Shown piece by piece: positions 53,370 to 63,778 of a DNA stretch of 64,000 nt (its first letter is position 1; every line of letters begins with the position of its first letter). The DNA comes from Apodemus sylvaticus. Lineage: Eukaryota; Chordata; Mammalia; Rodentia; Muridae. The position numbers were made by a program, and so were the translations under genes. The DNA lies in assembly GCF_947179515.1 (NCBI RefSeq), contig NC_067472.1, forward strand, positions 75,383,184 through 75,447,183, read 5' to 3'. The notes below the pieces were generated by a model. The model saw only the letters and a list, made by a program, of their open reading frames with translations, was not told where the DNA came from and made no database searches.

Positions 53370-53373
<4 letters not shown>

Positions 53374-53497
53374 GTACCTAGAAGCACTACAAAATCAAGT
53401 AGTGACATTGTGAAAGAGAACAGATAGAAGAGCAGGAATCTAGAAAGCCAGCATTGTGGAGGAATTCTTGGGAAAGACTAGGAAAGTCTGAAACATG

Positions 53498-53499
<2 letters not shown>

Positions 53500-53575
<76 letters not shown>

Positions 53576-53605
53576 CAGAGAGAGATAGAGAGAGACAGGG
53601 AGAGA
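53500..53605 (+). repeat. (CA)n - (GA)n - (ACAGAG)n compound repeat
   Basis: CA run at 53500-53530, pure GA at 53531-53557, then ACAGAG hexamers to about 53580 and GATAGAGA-like purine-rich sequence to 53605. Confidence 0.95.
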
Positions 53606-54169
53606 AGAGGTAAAGAAACCAGACGGGCTGTCTTGCATTGCAGCATAGGAAAGCTCGGGCCTGAAGGACTCAAATCTCCTTAGTCTACATTTGCTGTGAT
53701 ATGGCCTCGAATGGGTCCCTTAACTTCTTGGACGTTCACTGCTATTCTTTGTAAAGCAGGCCCTGGTACATCCTTAGTGAGGGCTAGCAACCACCTCCGT
53801 ATAGTTTCTGTCCAATGTGTTTGTGGAGACCACAGCTGGGAGCTTTATACCCACAGGGTAAACCTGACCCTGGGGTGGAACTGGAGTGTAACCTGTGTTC
53901 TTCTAGTAACAAGCAATGTGACTTCATGCCGTTTGAAATCTATTTTGGAGTCACTAGCTTCATCTGTCCAATAAATAGGTTGAACTGGTGGTTTCTAAGG
54001 CTCTCTAGTAGTAAGTCAGAATAACAAAAATCACCACACAGCTAGTTTCTCTGGGACAGTCCTAGGGGACACCTGCTATTCTAGTGTCCCTTTCTCTATC
54101 AAAATGTCTCTGCTGGACAATAGTGTGTATGTATGTACCACCTTTAACTGCTATTTGCTTTTTTTAACT
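53606..54169. other. Unassigned unique DNA
   Basis: No repeat or exon recognised. Confidence 0.5.
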
Positions 54170-54466
54170 TTGTGTGTTGCATGCACCCGAATGTGCAGGT
54201 GTGTGGGCCCATGCCTATACAGATCGGGAACCAGATTTCACCTGTCTTTGTTTCTCGACTTTATTACCTTGAGACAGGGCCTTTCATGGAACTGCAAACT
54301 CACTGGTCTGTGAGCTTTTTGTAATGTCTGTCTCTACCCCTCCCGTATATGCCAATGTAACAGGCACAGCCGATCATATGTCATTTTTTACAAAAGTTCT
54401 GACAACTCAAACTCAGATCCCCAAGAACAGGAACTCTTACCTACTGAGCCATCTCCCAAGCTCTTA
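54170..54466 (-). mobile_element. B4-type SINE, decayed
   Basis: Antisense: 'gtgttgcatgcacccgaatg', 'accttgagacagggcctttc', 'aactgcaaactcactggtct', 'caaactcagatccccaagaa' and 'ctactgagccatctcccaag'. The order B1-like then ID-like head on the minus strand fits B4. Confidence 0.7.
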
Positions 54467-55129
54467 GCTAACATTTCTTCAATGCACTTTATAGACAGAA
54501 CAGCACGTCACTGTTTCAGCTACGACAAGATTAGACCAGATGCCCTCAGGCCACGCTGCCGCCAGTGTAGACACTCAGACTCAGTTCTGGCTACAGGCAC
54601 CCAACATCACACCCCCTCTTAGTCACTGCTATTCTGTTCTAGTCCTGTGGCTCAGAAGAAGTTTCTAGAAACAAGTTCAGGAAGCTCGGCATATGCACTT
54701 GGTCACTTCTAATAAATGAAGAGCATTAGGTTGCTGCTAAGGTGCATGCCGGCAGGCTTGCACACCTGTGTGCGGAAGAGGCTTTAGGCGTCTCAGAAGG
54801 CATTCAGCAAACGGGTTCTGTCTTCAGCTTGGCGCCCTGGGGAGGACCACATCATCTGAAACATTAACTTAAGAAAAGCACCAATTAAGTAGGTGTGCTG
54901 GATGGGAGCATGTTTCAGCTTGATAATTGTTCTTTATCCTAAGCAGATGTGGGGCAGATTCCCAGAGATGCCCAACCCTGAAGCCAAAAAAAAAAAAAAC
55001 CTGGGGAGATCTATGAGGGCCTTAAAGAGACAGCATTATTTACCTGATGTAATTGTCGCCTCCAAAGCTTACTGCCTCTGTCTGCTAACCTGGGCTTAGT
55101 CCTGGAAGCTTCCAGCCTCCGTACAATCT
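54467..55129. other. Unique DNA with an A14 run
   Basis: No exon recognised. A short A run lies at 54986-54999. Confidence 0.45.
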
Positions 55130-55760
55130 TATCTAGGCCTAGAGTGTTTTCAGCCTCTGAGACTTGCTGTTGAATAAAGTCACCCTTCCTAGTGCTTTCT
55201 GATCTTGGGCTGGCTGGTTCAACTCAGCTGTCCTGGCTCAAACTTCTCTCCCAGCTGACTGACTCAACCTGGCTTCTCTCTTGGCTTCTTCTGAATTGCT
55301 CTGCGTGACCTCAAACTAACTCTAGCAACTTTTTCTAATCTTCTGGCTCCTCATTCTCTTGCTGTCTAGCTTGCTCTCTCTTCATCTGTCTCTGTAAAAC
55401 TCTCCTGGTAAGCCCGCCTCCTTCTTCCTCTCTGGGCTGCCCTGCTCTCCCTCTCAACTCTACTGCACTGCTGTCCACGATCTCTCTATTCCTGGACTGG
55501 ACTCTCTCCTCCTGTACTGCCTGTCTCTCCCTAAGTAGCTTCCCTTTCCTCTCTCTTCTCTTGAGAGTTGAGCATATCCTATTCTGTCAAATGTTTCTCT
55601 GATTCGTCCCTTTTTCTGCCACTCAGTTAGACATCACTTCCAAACATGGGTACTTCCTTCTACAAACTAACTTTACCTTCTTTGTCTGGGATTGCAGGCG
55701 AGTACTAAGGACGTGTCTGTATTCTAGCTAGAGGGATTAAAGCTGTGTGCTAAGGGCTGA
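55130..55760 (+). mobile_element. Pyrimidine-rich rodent LTR-like repeat, uncertain
   Basis: A 450-bp CT-rich block of 'ctctc', 'tggctc' and 'ctctgg' words follows 'gttgaataaagtcacccttc'. It ends in 'aaacatgggtacttccttct', 'acaaactaactttaccttct' and 'ttgtctgggattgcaggcga', which I recall from a rodent dispersed repeat with a CT-rich body. Family name unknown to me; could be an ERVK-class LTR. Confidence 0.45.
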
Positions 55761-55934
55761 CCCACACCACAACCGGGAACAGGTTCAAATATCCTGTAAC
55801 AGTATTGTTCTTCCAGGTATGGTTGGCTTGTTTGAATGAGGGTCTGAAATAGGAAAAAATAGTAGTCAAAGAAAAGCAGGAAGTGTAGGCACCCCATTGC
55901 TGACATTTGTCTGAGGAGTCTCTTGAATGGACTC

Positions 55935-56171
55935 ACTGCCGTACGTGTGTGCACATGTGTACCTGCTTGTGTGTGTATGTTGTGTATTTGCATGTGGAGG
56001 CCACAGGCCAACTTCCTTTGTATTCCTCAGGTACCATTCACCTTGTTCTTGAGATAGGATCTCTCCCTGACCTGAAACATATCTGCTTAGCTAGGGTGGC
56101 TGCCCAGAGATTTTTGTTTTTTAACCTGCCCAATGCTGGGTTCATAAGCAGGCACTATTATCACACACTGA
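55935..56171 (-). mobile_element. B4 SINE, cut by an L1 insertion
   Basis: Antisense B4: 'atgtggaggccacaggccaa', 'cttgttcttgagataggatc', 'tctccctgacctgaaacata' and 'cccaatgctgggttcataag'. It stops at the L1 target-site duplication. Confidence 0.75.
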
Positions 56172-56174
56172 TTT

Positions 56175-56857
56175 ATTTTTATTTTTATTTTCTACATTCT
56201 TTGTTTACATTCCAAATGATTTCCCCTTTCCTGGTTCCCCACTCCCATAAGTCCCATAAGCCCTCTTCCCTCCACCCATTCCACGATCACCCCCTCCCAC
56301 TTCTCTGTCCTGGTAATCCCCTACATTGCTGCATCAAGCCTTTCCAGGACCAAGGCCCTCTCCTTCCTTCTTCTTGGGAGTCATTTGATATGTGAATTAT
56401 GTCTTGGGTATCCATAGCTTCTGGGCTAATATCCACTTATCAGTGACTGCATTCCATATGTGTTCTTTTGTGAATGGGTTACCTCACTTAGGATGATATT
56501 TTCCAGTTCCAACCATTTGCCTAAGAATTTTATGAATTCATTGTTTTTAATTGCTGAGTTGTATTCCATTGTGTAAATATACCACATTTTCTGTATCCAT
56601 TCCTCCATTGAGGGACATCTGTGTTCTTTCTAGCTTCTGGCTATTATAAATAAAGCTGCTATGAACATAGTGGAGCATGTGTCCTTATTGCATGCTGGGG
56701 AATCCTCTGGGTATATGCCTAGGAGTGGTATAGCAGGGTCCTCTGGAAGTGTCATGCCCAGTTTTCTGAGGAACCACCAGACTGATTTCCAGAGTGGTTG
56801 TACCATCTTGCATTTCCACCAGCAGTGGAGGAGTGTTCCTCTTTCTCCACATCCTCG
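56175..56857 (-). mobile_element. Mouse-type L1 LINE, 5'-truncated (683 bp)
   Basis: Antisense L1 3' end: 'acattccaaatgatttcccc', 'cccactcccataagtcccat', 'attatgtcttgggtatccat', 'tccattgtgtaaatatacca', 'tgagggacatctgtgttctt' and 'gaggagtgttcctctttctc'. It breaks at 'catcctcg'. A 13-bp target-site duplication with one mismatch flanks it: CACACACTGATTT (56162-56174) and CACACATTGATTT (56858-56870). Confidence 0.95.
56426..56857 (-). pseudogene. L1 ORF2 C-terminal remnant
   Basis: Minus-strand translation gives the end of the L1 ORF2 protein (endonuclease/reverse transcriptase). The Cys-rich motif CVRGCGERGTLLHCWWKC is the C-terminal Cys domain, followed by 'MVQPLWKSVWWFLRKLGM', 'PEDPAIPLLGIYPED' and, in another frame, 'MEEWIQKMWYIYTMEYNSA' to 'SLISGY' and a stop. 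Endonuclease and polymerase domains are absent and a frame break lies near 56610-56630, so it is dead. Confidence 0.9.
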
Positions 56858-56899
56858 CACACATTGATTTTTTTTAAAAAAAAAAAAACTTATTATTTT

Positions 56900-57163
56900 A
56901 AAATTGTGTGTGTGCACATATATGCATGCATGTGTGAGAATGTGTGTACACCTGTGTGTGCATGTATCTGTGTGTGTGTGTGTGTGTGTATGAATGTGGG
57001 TTTGTACAAGTGAGAACTGCAGGTGCCTTCCCTGGGGCCGTCAGGGTATTAGATCCTCCCGGAGCTGGAGTCTCAGGAAATTGTGAGTTGGGAGCTGGTA
57101 GTCTAACTTGGGTCCTCTGCAAGAGCAGTGCATGCTCTTAACCACTGAGCCATCTCTGCAGCC
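56900..57163 (-). mobile_element. B2/B3-family SINE
   Basis: (GT)-rich start with CATATATGCATGCATG at about 56915-56932, then 'gggtattagatcctcccgga', 'gctggagtctcaggaaattg', 'acttgggtcctctgcaagag' and 'cttaaccactgagccatctc'. Confidence 0.85.
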
Positions 57164-57813
57164 CTGACACCCAGATTCTTTATATGAGTTTCTAGGGAGC
57201 AGACTTAGGTTCCATGCCTGCAAGGCAAGTACTTATTGCCTGACCTGTCTCCCCACCCTCTAGCCAGCAGATTTCAATGGTTCTTCTAGATGCTTCTTTC
57301 TCTGTGGCTTCTGACATCTCCTGATAAAATTTTCCATCTAGCACCAGATCTTTAGAACTTCCAGTCATGGCGGCCCCCAGTCTTCAAACTCCGGCTAAGG
57401 ATTTTGGTTTGTCTATCTTGTGGATGGGTGAAGCCTTCTCCAGGCTTCCTGATCTGAGCTAAAACTATGTTTCCTTTGCACTGTACCAAGATGCTACAGG
57501 GGAGGGAGGCAGGGGATGTTGGCCCTATGGGTTGATGGGGATGCCAGAGCTGGGATGGTGAGTGCTTGTTAGGCACAGGACTTGGCTTGAATGTCATTGG
57601 GTCCCAAGGTATGCATTTCCTATAGCACTCTGTAGGGGATATGGTGCTGGGGCAGCTTTCAGAACCTATGGCAGGAAGAAATGGGTCCAAAGTAGTTTTC
57701 CTGCTCTGAGTGGTTGCAGCCATAGCCAGGTGCAGAGCTACAGCTCATAGCTTCAGGTCAAATCTACCTCAACCCCAACTGCTATTGAGAATGGAACTGT
57801 TCTGTATGTGCCA
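57164..57813. other. Unassigned unique DNA
   Basis: No repeat or exon recognised. A 123-codon minus-strand open frame (57352-57723) has no motif. Confidence 0.5.
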
Positions 57814-57847
<34 letters not shown>

Positions 57848-57926
57848 ATACACACACACATACACACACATGCATGCACACTTGCACACAGATGTACATA
57901 CATACACATGTGCACATGCGCACACA
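57814..57926. repeat. CA-rich microsatellite with CATACA/TGCATG interruptions
   Basis: Pure CA for about 28 bp, then CA with regular TA and TG interruptions to 57926. Confidence 0.95.
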
Positions 57927-58404
57927 TGAAGATAGCTGTTTTAATGGTGGAAGCAGATTTATTTATTTATTTTATACAGTTTCTGGAAGCTCCTGGCTGC
58001 TGGGCCAGTTAGCCTGGAGTTCTCCTCCAGAGTTCATGTGGGTCAAGGTATGCAGGTTAAGTCTTCTCATCTGCTCTTGGGCTAGGTTCTGCAATCCCTG
58101 GATTTCTTCAAGTTCTACTGCCTCTGTCCTCAGTTTCCCTCAGGTGCTTTCTATGGAGGAAGAAACCACTGGGGCTCAGCAAGGGGCATTCAGTCCTGTG
58201 TCTGTCTATATTACATATGGTCCATGGTTTCTTAATGGCTCTGTATTCCTATGAGGTTTCCAAATGCTCAGTGCATGTGCTGCTCTTTAAGCAGACACTT
58301 GCTTTAGGGCATAGCTGCCTACCTGATGAAACTTAGGACCCAAGGCCAAGAAGACAAGGCCAACCTCCATCAACCGTCTTTCTCTTTAGACTGTTTTGGG
58401 CTTT
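57927..58404. other. Unassigned unique DNA
   Basis: No repeat or exon recognised. Confidence 0.45.
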
Positions 58405-58540
58405 GATAGTCATTTTATCTGTCTCTCCCAGAATGTAAACCACATGGACATAAGGTGATATTTTATTTAGTAGCTGGATCCTTGCTACCTTACTTCCCAC
58501 ACTTACTAGTCTAGAACTATGTCCAGAATGGTGTGAAGTT
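58405..58540 (+). mobile_element. L2 LINE 3' relic
   Basis: 'cattttatctgtctctccca', 'gaatgtaaaccacatggaca' and 'tagtagctggatccttgcta' recall the L2 3' end (tctgtctccccactagactgtaagctcc). Confidence 0.45.
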
Positions 58541-58782
58541 GCTGGAAGGAACCCCTGATGGTTGTAGTTATCACACTGATCTTTAGCAGAAGTCTCATGC
58601 AGTAAAATGATTTAGATGACATGTGCAGTAATGTTCAGTATCCTTGGGTTTCAGGTCCAAGGTACCAGCACACCCAGCTGAGAGCAGGCTGTTCCTGAGG
58701 TTGGGGGGAGGAAGACTGGGGATAGCTCTGAGAATCCCTTTACCTGTATCTTTTGTTTGAATCCTTGCTATATGTCTTTGAA

Positions 58783-58816
58783 ACACACACACACACACGC
58801 ACACACACACACACAC
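58783..58816. repeat. (CA)n microsatellite with one CG
   Basis: CA run of 34 bp with a single ACGCAC interruption. Confidence 0.95.
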
Positions 58817-58955
58817 AAAGGCAAACAAACTTTCTCAGCTTCAGACAGGGACTTGATAGCCTATCAAAGTGATGCTAAGGCTACTCATGCCCCTTCACAG
58901 GGCAGGCTTCCAGTAACGGGGGCAACCTCATCAAGTCCACACAAAGTAATTTTTT

Positions 58956-59000
58956 ATCATCATCATCATCATCACCATCATCACTACTACTACTACTACT
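58956..59000. repeat. (ATC)n then (ACT)n trinucleotide repeat
   Basis: About ten ATC/ACC units followed by six ACT units. If translated it gives a His run then a Tyr run, but there is no supporting gene structure. Confidence 0.95.
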
Positions 59001-59024
59001 GTCAGTATATCTTTATCTTTTTGT

Positions 59025-59335
59025 ATGTGTGTGGTCATGTGTAAGTGTGGGTGCAGACGTATGCTATGGGATGCATGTGGAGGTCAGAAGATGGCCTCCT
59101 TTGCCAGCCTTTGCCTTCTGCCTTGTTTAAGGTGGGGACACTGTCATTGCTCACATCTATCAGCACAGCTGGCCGACGAGCTTTCTGGGGTGCTCCTGTT
59201 TGCACTTCTCCCCTCGCCATAGGCACACTAGCATTACAGGTGTTGCTTCCATGCCTGCTTTAAGTGATCTGAACTCGGGTCCTCATATTTGAGCAGCAGG
59301 TGCTGTGCCCAGTGAGCCATCTCCCAGCCCCAGTG
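59025..59335 (-). mobile_element. B4-type SINE
   Basis: Antisense: 'gcatgtggaggtcagaagat', a decayed middle, 'attacaggtgttgcttccat', 'gatctgaactcgggtcctca' and 'cccagtgagccatctcccag'. Confidence 0.7.
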
Positions 59336-59847
59336 TGAACTTTTTATCATGCAAAATAGATTCAGAAAAAGGGTGCCTAGACAGAGGTCAGGGACCACCA
59401 CCCACTTCCCAAAACAACCAACAGACAGACAAGCGAACAACCCCCTGTCCCCCTCCCCCAAGAAGTTAAGTACTTGTTGGTATTTGTCTTACCTGTAAGG
59501 CTCTGGGCAGCTTGCTTTCCATTGAGGTCATGTCTGTTTAGTGACAGCTCCTCAATGGTGTGACATTTAGACACATCTGCATATGATATTTGGTCACTGG
59601 CTGCCCATCCCAAATGTGGGACAGAGAACAGACAACATACAGTGCCAGGCAGGGCAGGCCATCCATCATTCGTTCAAAATATGCTACATTTCTGCTAAAG
59701 ACTTTGGCTTAGAGCCACAGAACTGAGATAGACAGGATAGAAATGCTATTCATTCATGAGCTCAGCCATTCAAGGCTAAGCTCACAACCAAAAGCATAAG
59801 AGTTCATTAAAAAAATTAAAAAAAAAGAGTTCATTAAAATAAAAATT
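59336..59847. other. Unassigned unique DNA
   Basis: No exon or repeat recognised. A local duplication 'aagagttcattaaaa' occurs at about 59798-59812 and 59826-59840. Confidence 0.45.
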
Positions 59848-60031
59848 AGATTTATTTATTTTGTGTGTGCACACTCGGGTGGGGTGGAGCCTGTGTGTCA
59901 CAGGGCACACATGGAGGTCAAAGCCCAACCGCACTGGCGTTGGTTCTCTCCTTCCACCTGCGAGTGTTGGGAATTGGAATAATCAGACTTGGCGACAGGC
60001 GTCTCCACTGCCTGAGTCATGTCGCCAGCCT
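59848..60031 (-). mobile_element. B3 SINE
   Basis: Antisense B3: 'tttatttattttgtgtgtgc', 'acatggaggtcaaagcccaa', 'gttggttctctccttccacc', 'gaataatcagacttggcgac' and 'ctgagtcatgtcgccagcct'. Confidence 0.85.
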
Positions 60032-60044
60032 GAGAGTCACTTTA

Positions 60045-60185
60045 CTTTTTATTTTTATTAGAGATTATAATATAATAACATCATTTTTCTCTTCCTATGC
60101 TTCCCTCCAGATTCTTTCATATACCCCTTCTTGTCCTTTTTAAAATTCATGGCCTCTTTCTTAATTGATTGTTGTTATATCCATA
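60045..60185 (-). mobile_element. Rodent L1 3'-UTR fragment
   Basis: Antisense: 'ttagagattataatataata', 'ttccctccagattctttcat', 'ataccccttcttgtcctttt' and 'aaaattcatggcctctttct'. The following 60240-60355, ending in 'ttgaatgaataaataaacaa', may be an L2 3' end. Confidence 0.55.
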
Positions 60186-60419
60186 GATGTGTACGTCCTT
60201 TGGGCACGAGGCCTCCCTTCCACGCTCCGGCTTACACTTGTAATTGTCTGTTCAGCGCCAGAGTTCACCATCTCACCACACACTTCCAAATCACGCGGGC
60301 ATATTGCTCATGCTTGCTGTTAAGTGCTAGTTGAATGAATAAATAAACAAACCTATGATTCGGTGGAACATGTCTAGAAGTTCTTATTTATTTATTTCAG
60401 GTTGTCTATACATTTTTTT

Positions 60420-60630
60420 TTTAAAGTCTATTTTCAGTGTTTGAATGTTTTGCCTGCGTCGAGCACTATGTGTGTGTCTGGGACCCCAGGAGGCAAGAAA
60501 AATAAAGTTTGTGCCTCCTGGAATTGGAATTAAAGGTGGTTGGGAACAGCCATGTGGATACTAGGAACTGAACCAGGGTCCTCTGGGAAAAAAGCCAGCG
60601 CTCTAACCTCTGAGCTATCTTTCCTGCCCC
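60420..60630 (-). mobile_element. B2-family SINE
   Basis: Antisense: 'tgttttgcctgcgtcgagca', 'gtgcctcctggaattggaat', 'taaaggtggttgggaacagc', 'tgggaaaaaagccagcgctc' and 'taacctctgagctatctttc'. Confidence 0.85.
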
Positions 60631-60766
60631 TATAAAGTGTCTGATTTTAAGAATTCAAATCTAGGTCATGCTTTGATTTGGGGACCAACCGTCTCGCTTG
60701 TTTCAGGTGTCTGATTTTAAATTTGTATTGAGGAAACCTCACAAAAGAAGGTAGAAAAATACCCGG

Positions 60767-61003
60767 CAAGCTGGCAAGATGGCTCAGTGAGCTAAGGCAC
60801 CAGCCGCTGCATCTGACAACCCAAGTTCTATCTCTAGAACTCACATGGTAGAAGGAGGAGAGAACCCACCCACAGGGGCACGTTGACTTCAACACATGCA
60901 CAGTGGTACATGGACACACACATCCACATGTAAGAACATACACACATAGGGAGGGAGGGAGGGAAGGTAGGAGAGAGAGAGATTAAATGTAATTTTAAAA
61001 GTG
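60767..61003 (+). mobile_element. B3 SINE with purine-rich end
   Basis: 'agctggcaagatggctcagt', 'gagctaaggcaccagccgct', 'ctctagaactcacatggtag', 'aaggaggagagaacccaccc' and 'cacatgcacagtggtacatg', ending in a CA patch and (GGGA)n/(GA)n at 60948-60982. Confidence 0.85.
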
Positions 61004-61634
61004 ACGAATGCGTAGCATCTGAGGTCAGCAGCCAGCCTCACGCAGGCTGCTGAGCTGCGGGGAATTCTGTCGCCTTCCTGAGCTCTGGAATTGCCTTGGG
61101 GATGAGAGATTCTGGAAATCTGCTCTGCTTTCTCTGTTACTCTCTGGAGAGGCATTTAAAGTGATTTAAAGTGATTTCTGACACCCCCTCCCAACTTGCC
61201 CAGGAATGAATAGAACTGGCCTTCTGGATGTGCAGGAGGTCCCGAGGGCCCAGCTGGGCTGAGGGTGTAACATCTGTGGCCTGTGTATGTGTGTCAGGCA
61301 GGGTTAGGGAAATGAGTTAAAATCCAGGAGCAAGGGGGAACCTTTCTGGCCTGTGTGTGCTGTGTCCATGGAGCTGTGACTTCTCACACGTGAACGAAGC
61401 CCTGGGATTCATGGTCACGCCTTGTAGCTTACAGTTCTGCCACTGGCGAAATGCAAGCGTGGAGATATTGTGCTTGGAGTTTTGGATTAAAAGGTGCAGA
61501 GGGGAAGTGTGTTTCCTAGTCTGACATCATCCGTGGACCTGCAGTGCGAGTTTGTGATCAACAAAGACTTCCTATTTGTATGTACAACCTGCAAACGCAA
61601 AAGGAAAGAAGAAAAAGGTGGCTAGAACTGGTCA
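61004..61634. other. Unassigned unique DNA
   Basis: No repeat or exon recognised. Confidence 0.5.
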
Positions 61635-61819
61635 GTGCAGGCCCCACCCCATCTCATATGCAGATGAGAAGGTGCAGGCCCCACCCCATCTCATATGCAG
61701 ATGAGAAGGTGCAGGCCCTACCCCATCTCATATGCAGATGAGAAGGTGCAGGCTCCGCCTCAACTCATATGCAGATGAGAAGGTGCAGGCCCCACCCCAT
61801 TTCATGTGCTGCTGAGAAG
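61635..61819 (+). repeat. Minisatellite, five units of 37 bp
   Basis: Units start at 61635, 61672, 61709, 61746 and 61783 and each is exactly 37 bp. Each reads GTGCAGGCCCCACCCCATCT then CATATGCAGATGAGAAG. Units 1 and 2 are identical, unit 3 differs at one base, unit 4 at four to five and unit 5 at about four or five. The CTCATATGCAGATGAG part is a near-palindrome, and GGCCCCACCCC is a KLF/Sp-type box. 37 is not a multiple of three, so it has no coding character. Confidence 0.95.
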
Positions 61820-62062
61820 GTAGCTGGTTCTGTTTTTAGGACTCTGAGCCTCCATACTGTGAGTCTCCTCATTGGTTCTGACTGACTATCCTCTCCTTTC
61901 CCTTGTAAGCCACCTCTTAAGTGAGTGTCCTTAGCATCATAAAAATGCAGTCAACACAAGGGATGTTCTCCATCCTTCACAGTGCCTGTGGTGGGGTGAA
62001 GACTTCTAGTTTCCTTTCATGTCTCCTTTTAGGTTTTTTTTTTCTAGTTGAAAACTTTTTTT

Positions 62063-63778
62063 TATTCAATATATTTTTATTTACATTTCAAATTATTTCC
62101 CCTTTTCTGGCTCCCCACTCCCCGAAAGTCCCATAAGCCCTCTTCCCTCCCTTTATTCCCCCATCCAACCCTTCCCACTTCCCTGTTCTGGTATTCCTCT
62201 ATACTGTTGCACTGAGTCTTTCCAGAACCAGGGGCCACTCCTCCGTTCCTCTTGGACATCATTTAATATGTGGATTATGTCTTGGGTATTCAAAGTTTCT
62301 AGGCTAATATCCACTTATCAGTGAATGCATACAATGATTGATCTTTTGAGACTGGGTTGACTCACTTAATATGATGTTCTCCAGATCCATCCATTTGTCT
62401 AAGAATTTCATGAATTCATTGTTTCTGATGGCTGAATAGTACTCCGTTGTGTAAATAGACCACATTTTTTTTTGTATCCATTCCTCCATTGAGGGACACC
62501 TGGATTCTTTCCAGCTTCTGGCTATTACAAACAGAGCTGCTATGAACATAGTGGAGCATGTGTCCTTATTGCATGCTGGGGAATCCTCTGGGTATATGCC
62601 CAGGAGTGGTATAGCAGGGTCCTCCGGAAGTGTCATGCCCAGATTTCTGAGGAACCGCCAGACTGATTTCCAAAGTGGTTGTACCATCTTGCAATCCCAC
62701 CAGCAGTGGAGGAGTGTTCCTCTTTCTCCACATCCTCGCCAACACCTGCTGTCTCCTGAGTTTTTAACCTTAGCCATTCTGACTGGTGTAAGGTGAAATC
62801 TCAGAGTTGTTTTGATTTGCATTTCCCTAATGACTAATGATGTTGAACATTTCTTAAGGTGCTTCTCAGTCATCCAAAGTTCTTCATGTGAAAATTCTTT
62901 GTTTAGCTCCGTACCCCACTTTTTAATAGGGTTATTTGGTTCTCTGGGCTCTACCTTCTTGAGTTCTTTGTATATATTAGATATTAGCCCTCTGTCGGAT
63001 TTAGGGTTTGTGAAGAGCCTTTCCCAATCTGTTGGTTGACGTTTTGTCTTTTAGACAGTGTCCTTTGCCTTACAGAAACTTTGTAATTTTATGAGGTCCC
63101 ATTTGTCAATTTTTGATCTTAGAGCATAAGCTATTGGTGTTCTGTTCAGGAACTTTTCCCCTGTGCCCATGTCCTCAAGGGTCTTTCCCAGTTTCTTTTC
63201 TAATAGTTTCAGTGTGTCAAGTTTTATGTGGAGGTCCTTGATCCATTTGGAGTTGAGCTTAGTACAAGAAGATAAGAATAGATCAATTTGCATTCTTCTG
63301 CATGCTGACCTCCAATTGAACCAGCACCATTTGTTGAAAGGACTATCTTTTTTTCCACTGGATGTTTTCAGCTCCTTTGTCGAAGATCAAGTGACCATAG
63401 GTGTGTGGGTTCATTTCTGGGTCTTAATCCTATTCCATTGATCCACTTGCCTGACATTGTACCAATACCATGCAGTTTGTTTGTTTGTTTGTTTGTTTTA
63501 TCACTATTGCTCTGTAGTAATGTTTGAGGTCTGGGATACTGATTCCCCCAGAAGTTCTTTTACTGTTGAGAATAGTTTTAGCTATCCTGGGTTTTTTTGT
63601 TATTCCAGATGAATTTAAGAATTGCTCTTCCCAACTCTACGAAGAACTGAGTTGAAATTTTGATGGGGATTGCATTGAATCTGTAGATTGCTTTTCGCAA
63701 AATGGCCACTTTATATTAATCCTGCCAATCCGAGAGCATGGAAGATTTTTCCATTTTCTGAGGTCTTCTTCAATTTCA
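62063..63778 (-). mobile_element. Mouse-type L1 LINE, 5'-truncated (1.7 kb)
   Basis: Antisense L1 from a T-run and 'ttcaatatatttttatttac' at the 3' end, through the 3' UTR ('ccccactccccgaaagtccc') and ORF2, to a break after 'cttcttcaatttcac'. Same orientation as, and collinear with, the copy at 56175, but about 1 kb longer. A (GTTT)n expansion lies at 63478-63499. I could not find a target-site duplication. Confidence 0.92.
62304..63778 (-). pseudogene. L1 ORF2 3' portion, disrupted
   Basis: The minus strand encodes the end of the L1 ORF2 polyprotein in pieces. 63637-63882 begins outside the element and enters ORF2 at 'EIEEDLRKWKNLPCSRIGRI'. 63051-63293 holds 'LNSKWIKDLHIKLDTLKLLE' and 'GKTLEDMGTGEKFLNRTPI', ending at a premature stop in 'CKAKDTV'. 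62304-62873 holds the C-terminal Cys domain (CWRGCGERGTLLHCWWDC) and runs to 'HSLISGY'. A stop at 63051 and at least one frame change make it inactive. The endonuclease and the catalytic reverse-transcriptase core are missing. Confidence 0.9.
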
